Positions 27,438-35,647 of a stretch of 64,000 nucleotides of DNA are shown piece after piece. A program made the translations under genes and the position numbers. The DNA lies in assembly GCF_047276495.1 (NCBI RefSeq), contig NZ_CP178543.1, positions 2,418,001 through 2,482,000 of the forward strand, written 5' to 3'. Source of the DNA: Capilliphycus salinus. GTDB taxonomy: Bacteria; Cyanobacteriota; Cyanobacteriia; Cyanobacteriales; Microcoleaceae. The notes beneath the pieces are model-generated. The model worked only from the letters and a program-made list of their open reading frames with translations, did not search any database and was not told the origin of the DNA. The number at the start of each line of letters is the position of its first letter. Position 1 is the stretch's first letter.

Positions 27438-27568
27438 AACTATCTTTAGGTATATTTACGAATTAATTTAAGGTTTATTTAATGGATTGATTTTAATTTG
27501 ATTCGGCTGATTTTCCGAAGTCAAACGGAATGCTTTTGTAGGTGCGGTTAACTGCACTCTCAAACAAC

Positions 27569-27596
27569 TTGACTTCGGTTAAGGCTGTGTTAAGAT
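27569..27596 (+). promoter_or_regulatory. Possible promoter of the fasciclin lipoprotein gene
   Basis: TTGACT at 27569-27574, a 16-bp spacer and TAAGAT at 27591-27596. It lies 53 bp before the ATG at 27649. Both boxes deviate from consensus. Confidence 0.4.
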
Positions 27597-27648
27597 GCGC
27601 TCAGTTCGATAAAGTTTAGTAACTTTTCTTTACGTGGTGTAAACAGTT

Positions 27649-28338
27649 ATGAACAAAATGACTCAGATCACGAAACGCCTTTTAGTTCTGTTTGCTGCGT
27701 TAGGAAGTGCGGCTGTATTGGCAGCTTGCAACCAACCCACTGCAACCAACACAACCTCTGAACCTGCTACCGAACAGGCAGGCGAACCCACCGAACCGAC
27801 TGCGGCCACCGAAATGCCGGCGGAAACCACCGCAGAAACTCCTGAAGTTGAGCCGGCTACAGAAGCCCTCGCTAGTGAGAATACCGATACAACCGCGACT
27901 CCGGCCGCCAGTGAAGCTGAGGGAGATACTATTGTTGCTATTGCCAGCGAAGATAGCACTTTTAGCACTTTGGTTGCTGCTCTTGAAGCTGCTGACTTGG
28001 CTGAAGTTTTATCGGGTGAAGGTCCCTACACTGTATTTGCACCGACCGATGAAGCTTTTGCTGCTTTACCGGAAGGAACTGTTGAAGACCTGCTGAAGCC
28101 TGAAAATAAGGATAAGTTGGTTCAAGTTCTCAAGTATCACGTTGTTCCGGCTAAGGTCTTATCGACTGAAATTCAACCCGGCGCCGTTGAAACCGTTGAA
28201 GGACAACCTTTAGAGATTTCTGTTGACCCCGATACCAATGAAGTTATGGTCAACGATGCCAAGGTGGTTAAGACTGATATTGTTGGTAGCAATGGTGTGA
28301 TTCATGCTATTGATAACGTGATTCAACTTCCCGAATAA
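27649..28338 (+). CDS. Fasciclin (FAS1) domain lipoprotein
   Basis: 229 residues. A lipoprotein signal (LLVLFAALGSAAVLAAC, Cys26) points to membrane anchoring on the outer side. Residues 27-95 are a low-complexity Thr/Ala/Pro/Glu linker. Residues 97-229 form one FAS1 domain with both signature blocks: LSGEGPYTVFAPTDEAFAAL and LVQVLKYHVVPAKVLS, ending VIHAIDNVIQLP. FAS1 proteins mediate adhesion or extracellular matrix contacts; bacterial members are often induced by stress. A terminator-like hairpin follows at 28389. Confidence 0.92.
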   Translation: MNKMTQITKRLLVLFAALGSAAVLAACNQPTATNTTSEPATEQAGEPTEPTAATEMPAETTAETPEVEPATEALASENTDTTATPAASEAEGDTIVAIASEDSTFSTLVAALEAADLAEVLSGEGPYTVFAPTDEAFAALPEGTVEDLLKPENKDKLVQVLKYHVVPAKVLSTEIQPGAVETVEGQPLEISVDPDTNEVMVNDAKVVKTDIVGSNGVIHAIDNVIQLPE

Positions 28339-28388
28339 CAACAGCACTCCGATTCTAACAACTTAATCATCTAATATAACTTCCCCAT

Positions 28389-28425
28389 AAACCCGGTTTC
28401 ATTGAGAAATCGGGTTTCTTTTTCT
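28389..28425 (+). terminator. Terminator after the fasciclin gene (conserved hairpin family)
   Basis: AAACCCGGTTTC (28389-28400) pairs with GAAATCGGGTTT (28405-28416), one G-U pair, then CTTTTTCT. Fifty base pairs past the stop. Confidence 0.75.
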
Positions 28426-28696
28426 AAAAATTTGCGGGGTTTTACGGATTATTAATGTATTAAAATTTACTTTATACAGAGCTTTATACTTACGTGTTTA
28501 TTCAAAGAAACTTGATGAATAAATCCCGAAAAGGTAAACATACTGGCCTTTTTTCTCAATCGCTTCCCGTGACTAAATTTACCCAAGTACGTGATAAAAA
28601 TCACACTACCGGGGTCAAAACCCCTCGATAATGGGTTTTAGATTTGACACATGAAAACACCAACTTCCATTAACAGCAGACCACACCCAAAAATTT

Positions 28697-29419
28697 ATGA
28701 TTAACCAATTCATCAACCCTAAACTCATCGCTGGTTTAACCACCGTTAGTACACTGACAGGCTTGATGCTGACGGACGGCGCCGCCAATGCTGCGACGAT
28801 GACAAAATCCTACACTGACAGCTTCGGACTCGCGACTACAGATATTGAAGACGCAATGCTGTCTGTTCAAAAGTTCGATAGCAGTCTGGGAATCCTCAAA
28901 AGCGTTAAAGTTACCTTCGATGGCCAAATCGTTGGGAATGCCAAAGTTGAAAACCTCGACGCCAAAGACCAAACTCTCACGTTTGATTTATCCGGTAATC
29001 TACAATTAATGGGGCCTGATGCTTTAGGAACTTTATTTGATAAAACCGCAAACAAAGCCGACTCACTCGACGCAAGCGCTTATGATGGTACGTTTGATTT
29101 TGCTGGGACTTCGGGCGGTATGTTTACCGGGTTAACCGCTTCGGCTTCAGGGGAAAAAACCTACACAGACCAAAGCATCTTAAGTGCTTTCATGGGAGAT
29201 GGTAATATTGATTTCCTTTTCTCCGCTTTCACCAACTCCAAAGTTACCGGGTCAGCAAATATTGTTTCTCAAATTAACACCCAAGGCGGCGCGATGGTTT
29301 CTGTGGTTTATGAATATGAGAAAGCCCAAGAAATTCCCGAACCGTCTGTTATGTTGGGTTTGGGATTAGTTGCGGGTGCCGGTTGGTTATCTCGCAAAAA
29401 ACAGGCTTCGTCTAATTAA
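28697..29419 (+). CDS. PEP-CTERM anchored protein
   Basis: 240 residues. N-terminal signal region with hydrophobic LIAGLTTVSTLTGLML and AANAAT cleavage site. The middle is a beta-rich, Asp/Thr/Ser-rich exported domain without a recognised fold. The C-terminus EIPEPSVMLGLGLVAGAGWL followed by SRKK is a textbook PEP-CTERM sorting tail: PEP motif, membrane helix, basic end. In bacteria with exosortase this tail is cut and the protein is attached to the exterior or exopolysaccharide. No exosortase gene is nearby. Function otherwise unknown. Confidence 0.88.
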   Translation: MINQFINPKLIAGLTTVSTLTGLMLTDGAANAATMTKSYTDSFGLATTDIEDAMLSVQKFDSSLGILKSVKVTFDGQIVGNAKVENLDAKDQTLTFDLSGNLQLMGPDALGTLFDKTANKADSLDASAYDGTFDFAGTSGGMFTGLTASASGEKTYTDQSILSAFMGDGNIDFLFSAFTNSKVTGSANIVSQINTQGGAMVSVVYEYEKAQEIPEPSVMLGLGLVAGAGWLSRKKQASSN

Positions 29420-29554
29420 TAGTAGTCGTTTTCCTGGTATTGTTGAAGCTCTAAAAATAGACTGAAGCAGTAATTACTAACAGTTTTCCTTGCAGTTGAA
29501 CATTGAGATTGACTCCGGGCATGATTAACCTCATGCCTTTTTTAGCAATAAGCT

Positions 29555-29620
29555 TGTAGGGGCGGGTTCTGCCCGGATTTATATTTTCCCCAAAATAACT
29601 TTAATAAACTCGCCCCGCCA
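29555..29620. repeat. Partial MITE-like element
   Basis: TTGTAGGGGCGGGTTCTGCC at the left and AAACTCGCCCCGCCA at the right, with a shortened middle. Outer inverted repeats are missing or decayed. Confidence 0.6.
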
Positions 29621-29686
29621 CCCTGTTTCTCACAGAAACCGGATTTTTGACTTGCTTTTGACTTGGTAACTTGGTGACTTCTAATC

Positions 29687-29814
29687 ATATGATATCCGGT
29701 TGATTAATGCCTGTTATGGGTGCGGGGCGGGTTTAACTCAATCTCGGAGTGGTCGTCAACATCAATGCAGAACCCGCCCCTACATCACAATCATTGATTA
29801 GTCGAATATAATAT
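29687..29814 (+). repeat. MITE-like element (complete copy)
   Basis: About 128 bp. Left end TATGATATCCGGTTGATTAA, inner arms GGGGCGGGTTTAA and GAACCCGCCCCTACA, right end ATTGATTAGTCGAATATAAT. Together with the partial copy at 29555 it fills most of the 540-bp gap between the PEP-CTERM gene and the next small gene. Confidence 0.8.
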
Positions 29815-29961
29815 AACTTCTGACTTCTGTTATCTCTGTCAATAGATTGATGAACAAATGTATAAAATTTTGATAATTTGAACGAAATGAACAACAATAA
29901 ATTTCACGTTTACAAATAGGCTTGAAGTTCATTGTCGTTTGTCGTTGAGCAAGGATAAAAC

Positions 29962-30162
29962 ATGAGTGAACAATCAATCTCTAATCAAACCCCCAATTCT
30001 CCCAATGTAGCAGAGGATGCCCAAGAAGCGAGAACAGAATCTCAGCATTATAGCGGTGGGGATGCTCTTTTAGATGCCGAAATCAAACAAGAAAACACGG
30101 CAGAAGAAGCAGTTAATAAGCCCGCCAGCACTAATTTTGCGGATACCGAAGAACAAAGTTAA
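29962..30162 (+). CDS. Small hydrophilic protein, unknown function
   Basis: 66 residues, ATG at 29962 with AAGGA about 8 bases upstream. Very acidic and polar (Glu, Gln, Asn, Ser, Ala), no hydrophobic segment, so probably disordered. The composition is protein-like rather than random and a ribosome binding site is present, which is why it is kept. No family recognised. Confidence 0.5.
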   Translation: MSEQSISNQTPNSPNVAEDAQEARTESQHYSGGDALLDAEIKQENTAEEAVNKPASTNFADTEEQS

Positions 30163-30261
30163 CGGGTTGTTTTCTGATTAATTTGGATTTGTGGGCGACA
30201 ACGCTAAAAACACATCTAAACCCTTGTAACTTCCATCTTGCAGCATTCTCAACAAAACCGA

Positions 30262-30301
30262 AGAAACCGGGTTCGATAACGAAAAAAGAAACCCGGTTTC
30301 T
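30262..30301. repeat. Hairpin of the AAACCCGGTTTCT family
   Basis: GAAACCGGGTT near 30263-30273 and AACCCGGTTTC near 30290-30300, arms in the opposite order to the other copies and with a longer loop. No T-run follows, so termination is doubtful. Confidence 0.5.
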
Positions 30302-30390
30302 GATATTGCTGAGAAATAGGCGGCTATTGTTCCAACAGGCTGCTAAAAGATTATCATTTGAGAGTGGTCTTATTTACAAAAGTTTATCAA

Positions 30391-31296
30391 ATGACACTTT
30401 CAACCCAAAAATCCCTTTCCAATTTACCCCTAAACCTGCAAACCTGGCACTGGCGAGGACATTCTATCCAATACACCGTGCAAGGAACCGGACATCCTCT
30501 GGTTTTGGTGCATGGGTTTGGCGCTTCTATCGGACATTGGCGGAAAAATATCCCCGCACTCGCCGAAGGCGGTTATCAAGTGTTTGCGTTAGACTTACTC
30601 GGGTTTGGAGGTTCGGCTAAACCTGCAATTGATTATTCTTTGGAATTGTGGGCTGAATTGTTGTACGATTTTTGGGCAGAACACATCCTCAAACCCACCG
30701 TTTTTATCGGTAATTCTATCGGGGCGTTATTGAGTTTGATGATGTTGGCGCAGTATAGCGAAATTTCTGCCGGGGCGGTATTGTTAAACAGTGCGGGGGG
30801 TTTAAATCATCGTCCTGAAGAATTAAATTTACCGTTACGATTGGTTATGGGAACGTTTACCAAGATGGTAAGTTCTCGGATAATTGGCTCGTTTGTGTTT
30901 AATCAAGTTCGTCAAAAACACCGCATTCGCAATACTTTGCGTCAGGTTTACGGGAATAAAAAAGCGATTACCGATGATTTGGTCGAGTTGCTTTATGCAC
31001 CCTCCAACGATGAAGGCGCTCAGAAAGTTTTTGCTTCCATTTTAACCGCTCCGGCAGGCCCCCATCCGCAGGAATTGTTAGAAAAGGTTAAACAGCCTTT
31101 ATTAGTGATTTGGGGCGAAGATGACCCTTGGACTCCCATCAAAGGCTCGAAAATTTATCAAGATTTGGTGGAAATGGGAAAACCCGTTCAATTTATTTCT
31201 GTACCGAAAACGGGTCATTGTCCCCACGATGAACGTCCCGAAGTTGTTAATCCTAAAATATTGGAATGGTTGGCAACGGTTGAGTTTAGTCTTTAG
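30391..31296 (+). CDS. Alpha/beta hydrolase related to pheophytinase and chlorophyll dephytylase
   Basis: 301 residues from the ATG at 30391 (a TTG at 30358 is less likely). Catalytic triad visible: S109 in VFIGNSIGALLS, aspartate in VIWGEDDPWTP (D244/D245), H276 in KTGHCPHDERPE. The oxyanion segment VLVHGFGASIGHWRKNIPAL and DLLGFGGSAKP closely resemble the plant pheophytinase/CLD1 group, including the GHCPxDExPE end. That group removes the phytol chain from pheophytin or chlorophyll. A role in chlorophyll turnover is therefore plausible, but substrate cannot be read from sequence alone. No signal peptide. Confidence 0.85.
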   Translation: MTLSTQKSLSNLPLNLQTWHWRGHSIQYTVQGTGHPLVLVHGFGASIGHWRKNIPALAEGGYQVFALDLLGFGGSAKPAIDYSLELWAELLYDFWAEHILKPTVFIGNSIGALLSLMMLAQYSEISAGAVLLNSAGGLNHRPEELNLPLRLVMGTFTKMVSSRIIGSFVFNQVRQKHRIRNTLRQVYGNKKAITDDLVELLYAPSNDEGAQKVFASILTAPAGPHPQELLEKVKQPLLVIWGEDDPWTPIKGSKIYQDLVEMGKPVQFISVPKTGHCPHDERPEVVNPKILEWLATVEFSL

Positions 31297-31328
31297 TTCT
31301 TTTTTGACGTTTTAAAAATCAATCTTAG

Positions 31329-31362
31329 AAACCCGGTTCATTTTCAAAACTGGGTTTTTCTT
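31329..31362 (+). terminator. Terminator after the hydrolase (conserved hairpin family)
   Basis: AAACCCGGTT (31329-31338) and AACTGGGTTT (31348-31357) with one G-U pair, then TTTCTTTCC. Thirty base pairs past the stop. Confidence 0.75.
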
Positions 31363-31571
31363 TCCTCTTTTTAGGGGTTAAAAGGTCGGGTGGGTGACAA
31401 CCGACAGTTATTAACTGGGTTTTTATTCCCAAAGATAAAGCGTTAGAGGGTTAATCAAATGATGGGATAAAATCAAAAATCCAGCCGTCGGACTGAAAAA
31501 AAATAAAAAAAGGGTGATCTGCTGCAAGAATAAAGGCGAAACTTACAGATCACAGAAATGAATTCAATTAT

Positions 31572-32033
31572 TTATTTAGAAACCGGTTCAATTTGTTTTG
31601 TTTCTTCTAAACTTTCTGAGGAAAACGTGAGGAAATTCCCCAACACTCCAATCGTTCGATAGCGCTTATCGACAAAATCAAAATCAGTCGTATAAACGCT
31701 AAACAATATTGCATTCTGACGGTCAGTTGCTTTATTAATATTGTTTTGAATCCAATCTCGCTGATTCGTAAATAAAGATTGACAAGCATCAACCAACGAT
31801 CCCGAAATTCCATTCAAAAACTCGGGTACATTCGATTGATTGCACCAGTTTTCTTTAGCTTCTGTAATTAATCGACCCGAAGCATAATTCAAATATTCTT
31901 CTCGGGTGGGATTGGTCAGCGACATCGTACCGGCTAAAATCGTTAAAACAATCGCACCTTTCCCCAAGATATTTCCCCAATTGGGTTTAAAGCCGCCCGA
32001 ATTATCTTTTTTGCGATCGAAAGTACCTAACAT
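31572..32033 (-). CDS. DUF4359 family protein
   Basis: 153 residues. One membrane segment near residues 27-43 (GAIVLTILAGTMSLTNP) acts as anchor, with the rest outside. The segment NPTREEYLNYASGRLITEAK and the two conserved-looking cysteines (NWCNQ, DACQSL) fit the cyanobacterial DUF4359 family. The C-terminal half has beta strands (NAILFSVYTTDFDF, YRTIGVLGNFLTF). Function unknown. Confidence 0.8.
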   Translation of the reverse strand: MLGTFDRKKDNSGGFKPNWGNILGKGAIVLTILAGTMSLTNPTREEYLNYASGRLITEAKENWCNQSNVPEFLNGISGSLVDACQSLFTNQRDWIQNNINKATDRQNAILFSVYTTDFDFVDKRYRTIGVLGNFLTFSSESLEETKQIEPVSK

Positions 32034-32165
32034 TTGAGATCTTCCCCATTGAACGCTTTACCTTAAGATTATCCTTCAATTCCGGGTTAGTCAATTCCGG
32101 ATATTCAGCAAATAACTCGTGAGGACATAGAAATAACGTCTCGCTACGTCCTCATCCTTTAATCT

Positions 32166-33137
32166 TTAGTTTTTGGGTTTACCCGATTTTACCTGATTAA
32201 TTTCTCGCTGTAACTCCTCAATTTGACGTCGTAACGTCTCGACTTCATCGTTAGAGTCTTCGACTTCGACTTCAACCGCTCCTTCGGAAACCCTTTGTTT
32301 ATAATTTCCCAAACGAATTTGACGATATTCTTCGGAATTCGCCCATTCCCGCAAATATTGAATTCGTTCGACGGGGAAAGGATGAGATAACATCATACCT
32401 TGACCACCATTATACAGCAAAAATTTATACACTTGATTCAACCCATCGCTATCGAGATTGTGATACTGTTCCGATTGTGAAATAAACTCATCAAGAGAAC
32501 ATTGAGAAGCGTATTTTCCACTGACTCCCGCCATCGTCATCATCGTCTGCATCACGCATTTTAAATCATCTGTGACCAACAACGCCGCCCGATCAGCCGA
32601 CAGTTCCGCTTTGCGACGCCATTCATAAAAAGCATAAATTAAGCCACTGCTGACTAAATTTCCTAGCCCCATTGTCATTTCTCCAATGGTCGAAGCCACA
32701 CCCATCGCCCAAATTGCCATCTGATTTAAAATCGGATGACCGCATTTAATATGACCGAGTTCATGGGCTAAAACCGCCCGTAATTGGGCTTCATCAACTA
32801 AATCTAATAAACCCGTATTCAGAACAATATAAGGGCGTTCTTGTCCGAGAGCATAACTGTTAACTTGGGGATTTTGTGCTACAAATAAAACGGGTTCGTT
32901 CAAGACATCGAGATCCCGGACACATTCGCGAAAAATATGATAAATGCTAGCATATTGACGCGGCCCGACTTGAATACTATTTCCCATCAAATAAACATAC
33001 TGAGGGCGTTCATAGACAAATTCTACAAATTTACTGGCAATCAGATCGAACCCCGGAACGCTGCGGAGGGCTGCTTCTGCTTGTCGGTCCAGAGGATGGC
33101 GAAACGCTTCACTTGAAATTCCGGTGTAAGTTGGCAT
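32166..33137 (-). CDS. M48 family zinc metalloprotease
   Basis: 323 residues. Zinc site HELGH (H125, E126, H129) in LRAVLAHELGHIKCGH, and third ligand Glu in the RRKAELSADRAALL helix, as in HtpX/Ste24-like M48 proteases. Upstream strand ERPYIVLNTGLLDLV is the usual edge strand. Only weak hydrophobic segments (about 138-168), fewer than true HtpX, so it may be soluble or peripheral. The last 50 residues (after about 275) form a predicted coiled coil. The gene ends 28 bp before a DUF4359 transcript region and begins just beside a TnpB element. Substrate unknown. Confidence 0.9.
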   Translation of the reverse strand: MPTYTGISSEAFRHPLDRQAEAALRSVPGFDLIASKFVEFVYERPQYVYLMGNSIQVGPRQYASIYHIFRECVRDLDVLNEPVLFVAQNPQVNSYALGQERPYIVLNTGLLDLVDEAQLRAVLAHELGHIKCGHPILNQMAIWAMGVASTIGEMTMGLGNLVSSGLIYAFYEWRRKAELSADRAALLVTDDLKCVMQTMMTMAGVSGKYASQCSLDEFISQSEQYHNLDSDGLNQVYKFLLYNGGQGMMLSHPFPVERIQYLREWANSEEYRQIRLGNYKQRVSEGAVEVEVEDSNDEVETLRRQIEELQREINQVKSGKPKN

Positions 33138-33229
33138 AGGATTGGCAACGGTAAAGTGAAATTAAATTCGGATCTAACTTGATTCGCTTGACATTATTAT
33201 GTTGACAAATTTGCACGGGTAGCTGCAAT

Positions 33230-34632
33230 TGACGACTCCCCTTCCTAAAAGAAAGGGAATTCAGAAAATAAGCAATCTTCTGGGTTGCGCCAAGCAACCT
33301 CTAGACACTCCGGCTAAAAAGCCCGAAGCGCTTACTTTTTCTGCCAATATTCCAAGCCCCATTACAATCGGAATTGACAATATGTTTATCCCGGCTGCAA
33401 TACAACCCGCGCTTAATTCGCTTCCCCGAAAAGGGTGGCGATTTGGGGCTGTCGGCATTGTAAACGGGCAATTCATCCCCGTCCAAAGCCGAGGCTTTGC
33501 TTGTGTAAGATTCTTCGGTCTCAATGTATTGGATGCCGTATCGTTCGCAGAGGGAACTCAACTTGGAGCGCAACTGCCAGTGGGGAATACTAACAAAATT
33601 TTGGTTGTTGCGAGAACCAATGTTGATAGATTGTTTCCAACCCGGATTGACCCCGACAATCAGAGTCCCAATCCCGCTTGCGATGCAGTGATTGACAATC
33701 AATCTTGCAGCTTTGTTAAGGTAATCTCGAACCCGGTTGTTTCGTTTTTTAAACAGGCAAGATTGATAATTGGTCAGCCCTTGAATTCCCAGTTTGTCTT
33801 TGGCGGATTGGATTTTGCTGTTAATGCGGTTAAACCCCTGGTTAATGCTTTTAAGTTTTTTGCCATCCACAATAAAGGATGCCCCATCGGTTGTAACGCA
33901 AGCAGCCAAATTGTCCAATCCCAAATCCACCGCCATTGCCCGTCGCGGATCAACGCGGGCGGGTCGTGGTTCTTGCTCTATTACAAATTCCACCTCGAAC
34001 CAACGGGCGTTATGGCGGGGAACAATGCGAGTTTCCTTGAGTTTTTTGCCCGACAACCGTTCGGGAAAGGGAATGCGAACAGTCCCATATTCTGCCTTGA
34101 ATTGGCGGGACATGGGAATCTCAAAATACCCGTTCTTAACTTTGATGCGGGGCATAATCAAGGGAAAGTATCCATCTTTCTTCAAGTATTTGGGCAGCCG
34201 AATTTGTTCAAATCGGTACAAGCCTTGATTTGCCTTCTTGAGCAATTTGAAGAAAGACTTAAAGGAACGGTCTACCACCTTCAAGGTTTGTTGGGCGATG
34301 TCGGTATTCAACAGCTGGTAATTTTCGTTCCCCTTGCAGGTGTGGTAGTTTCCTTCGTAACGAAGGTATTGCCGTTCCGCAAAAAAGAATTGCCTAACCG
34401 AATAAAGCCCTACGTTGTAGAGGTTTTTGGTCAGGCGGCACAGGGTTTGGATAGCGGCAAATTGCTGCTTGCTCAAGCCCCGTATTTGATTCTTTTGAGT
34501 CAGATACATGAATACCTTTCGCTAGAATGTTGTAATCTTAGCGAAAATAGCGAACATTGTAAACCTTTATGTGGAGGCTCGGCTTTCCTCCCTGTCCTTG
34601 AAGTACAGAGTTTCCAAGCCGAGGATTTTCGA
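33230..34632 (-). mobile_element. IS200/IS605-group element carrying only tnpB
   Basis: One tnpB gene with structured ends and no tnpA. On the minus strand the right end has an imperfect hairpin (CCCTTTC...GGAAGGGG at about 33239-33260) followed by AGTCGTC at about 33231; the left end, about 34585-34625, carries a longer palindrome whose arms are CTCGGCTT and AAGCCGAG. Exact borders are not proven. It occupies the gap between the divergent M48 and CpcT-like genes. Being without tnpA it would depend on a TnpA elsewhere to move. Confidence 0.75.
33301..34509 (-). CDS. tnpB: TnpB-like RNA-guided nuclease, atypical RuvC site
   Basis: 402 residues. N-terminal helical part with LCRLTKNLYN and the WED/REC-like region, then RuvC. 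First catalytic aspartate D195 in AMAVDLGLDNLA. The usual second acidic residue (IVIEDL motif) is missing: the strand reads LIVGVNPGWKQ with G286. Glutamates instead occur at 332-333 in TEESYTSKAS, and the last aspartate is D381 in VNSDCNGAWN. The CxxC zinc-finger pairs of classical TnpB are also absent. This pattern matches the known TnpB branch with a relocated RuvC glutamate (established for the family by others; assignment here is mine). An omega RNA would be expected at the 3' end, about 33230-33330. A 468-codon open frame on the opposite strand is a shadow. Confidence 0.88.
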   Translation of the reverse strand: MYLTQKNQIRGLSKQQFAAIQTLCRLTKNLYNVGLYSVRQFFFAERQYLRYEGNYHTCKGNENYQLLNTDIAQQTLKVVDRSFKSFFKLLKKANQGLYRFEQIRLPKYLKKDGYFPLIMPRIKVKNGYFEIPMSRQFKAEYGTVRIPFPERLSGKKLKETRIVPRHNARWFEVEFVIEQEPRPARVDPRRAMAVDLGLDNLAACVTTDGASFIVDGKKLKSINQGFNRINSKIQSAKDKLGIQGLTNYQSCLFKKRNNRVRDYLNKAARLIVNHCIASGIGTLIVGVNPGWKQSINIGSRNNQNFVSIPHWQLRSKLSSLCERYGIQYIETEESYTSKASALDGDELPVYNADSPKSPPFSGKRIKRGLYCSRDKHIVNSDCNGAWNIGRKSKRFGLFSRSV

Positions 34633-34675
34633 TGATAGAAACAACCTTGTTGAAATTTTTGCAATGGAGGTCCGG

Positions 34676-35341
34676 GTGAGTTATCCCCTGAAAACGGCCA
34701 AAGCGATCACCGTGTCGATCGCTGCTGCTAGTTTATCTGGATGTGGCTTTGTGTTCAACTCAACTCAACGCCAAGTTATGGAGGTTGTCTCTTATCTGAC
34801 GGGTGTGATGGAAACCAGCGCCCAAGCCCAAGCGGTTCCGGGGACGCCGAGTGTTCGCATGACCACTTGTGTGGTTGAGGTCGGTAATGCGAGTGAAATT
34901 ACCCAACGTTCTCCGGCGGTTTTTTTATATCAAGAACAGGCGATGACCGATAATCCCTATCGACCCTATCGCCAGCGTTTTTTACAGATTTCTCCGAGTG
35001 CTGATGGTCGGAAAGTTGAGTCGGCGACTTTTGTTCCTCGCAACCCGGAAGCTTGGGTCAATTTTTGTAATCAACCCGAGTCCGAACGTTTGGTCAGCGT
35101 TGAGGACCTGGGAGATTATCGCTGTAGTGTTTTTCTACAAGCTGCGGGTTCTCAATATATTGGTCAAACTCAACCGGAAGGTTGTCCAGTTAACTATAAA
35201 GGTGCAGTTACCGTTACTAATAGCATTACTTTGGATGCTGAAAGTATGGAAACTCTCGATCGCGGATACGATCAAAAGGGAAATCTGGTTTGGGGTGCTG
35301 AAAATCGATCCTATCAATATCAACGGATCGAGCCGAATTAA
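34676..35341 (+). CDS. CpcT/CpeT-type lyase family protein with lipoprotein signal
   Basis: 221 residues from a GTG at 34676, chosen because GGAGG (34666-34670) lies five bases before it; an in-frame ATG at 34664 overlaps that site. The CpcT/CpeT hallmarks are clear: SPAVFLYQEQAM, PYRQRFLQISPS, VNFCNQPESERLV, CSVFLQAAGSQYIGQTQPEG, CPVNYKGAVTVTN and a C-terminal WGAENRSYQYQR. Family members attach phycocyanobilin or phycoerythrobilin to beta-subunit Cys153. Unusually, the N-terminus (KTAKAITVSIAAASLSGCGF) looks like a lipoprotein signal with lipobox LSGC, which would send the protein out of the cytoplasm, where phycobiliproteins are not made. So a non-lyase role is possible. A TnpB element lies just upstream. 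Confidence 0.85.
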   Translation: MSYPLKTAKAITVSIAAASLSGCGFVFNSTQRQVMEVVSYLTGVMETSAQAQAVPGTPSVRMTTCVVEVGNASEITQRSPAVFLYQEQAMTDNPYRPYRQRFLQISPSADGRKVESATFVPRNPEAWVNFCNQPESERLVSVEDLGDYRCSVFLQAAGSQYIGQTQPEGCPVNYKGAVTVTNSITLDAESMETLDRGYDQKGNLVWGAENRSYQYQRIEPN

Positions 35342-35421
35342 ACCCAGTCAATCCGTCAAAGTTGGACATTTTGCACTGGTTAACTTCTCTAACTTTTTAC
35401 CTTAGAATTTTCAGCAACAGA

Positions 35422-35463
35422 GCAATCAAACTGACTTCTAGGAAATCTTGTGAGTTTGATTGC
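35422..35463 (+). terminator. Long hairpin after the CpcT-like gene
   Basis: Perfect 11-bp arms GCAATCAAACT (35422-35432) and AGTTTGATTGC (35453-35463), 20-nt loop, followed by CTTTCTCC. About 80 bp past the stop. The tail is only moderately T-rich. Confidence 0.55.
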
Positions 35464-35647
35464 CTTTCTCCACTGTCTATCGTGTTGATGAGATTGGCGA
35501 TCGCAACAAATTGTTATCCCAACCGAGACAAATCTTAAAGTTTTTAAACTCTGTATTTTAACAGTTTAGAATTAATTTAACAATACTTTCTTTTGTTCCC
35601 ATAACAAGGCAAGCTAGAGTTTGCAGTGAATGAGTGGAGAAAGAGCC

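Noticed and set aside
33229..34635. 468-codon open frame on the plus strand opposite tnpB
   Set aside because: It mirrors the TnpB gene codon by codon, has no recognised domain and starts within the element's end hairpin. TnpB itself shows clear RuvC motifs, so the plus frame is a shadow.
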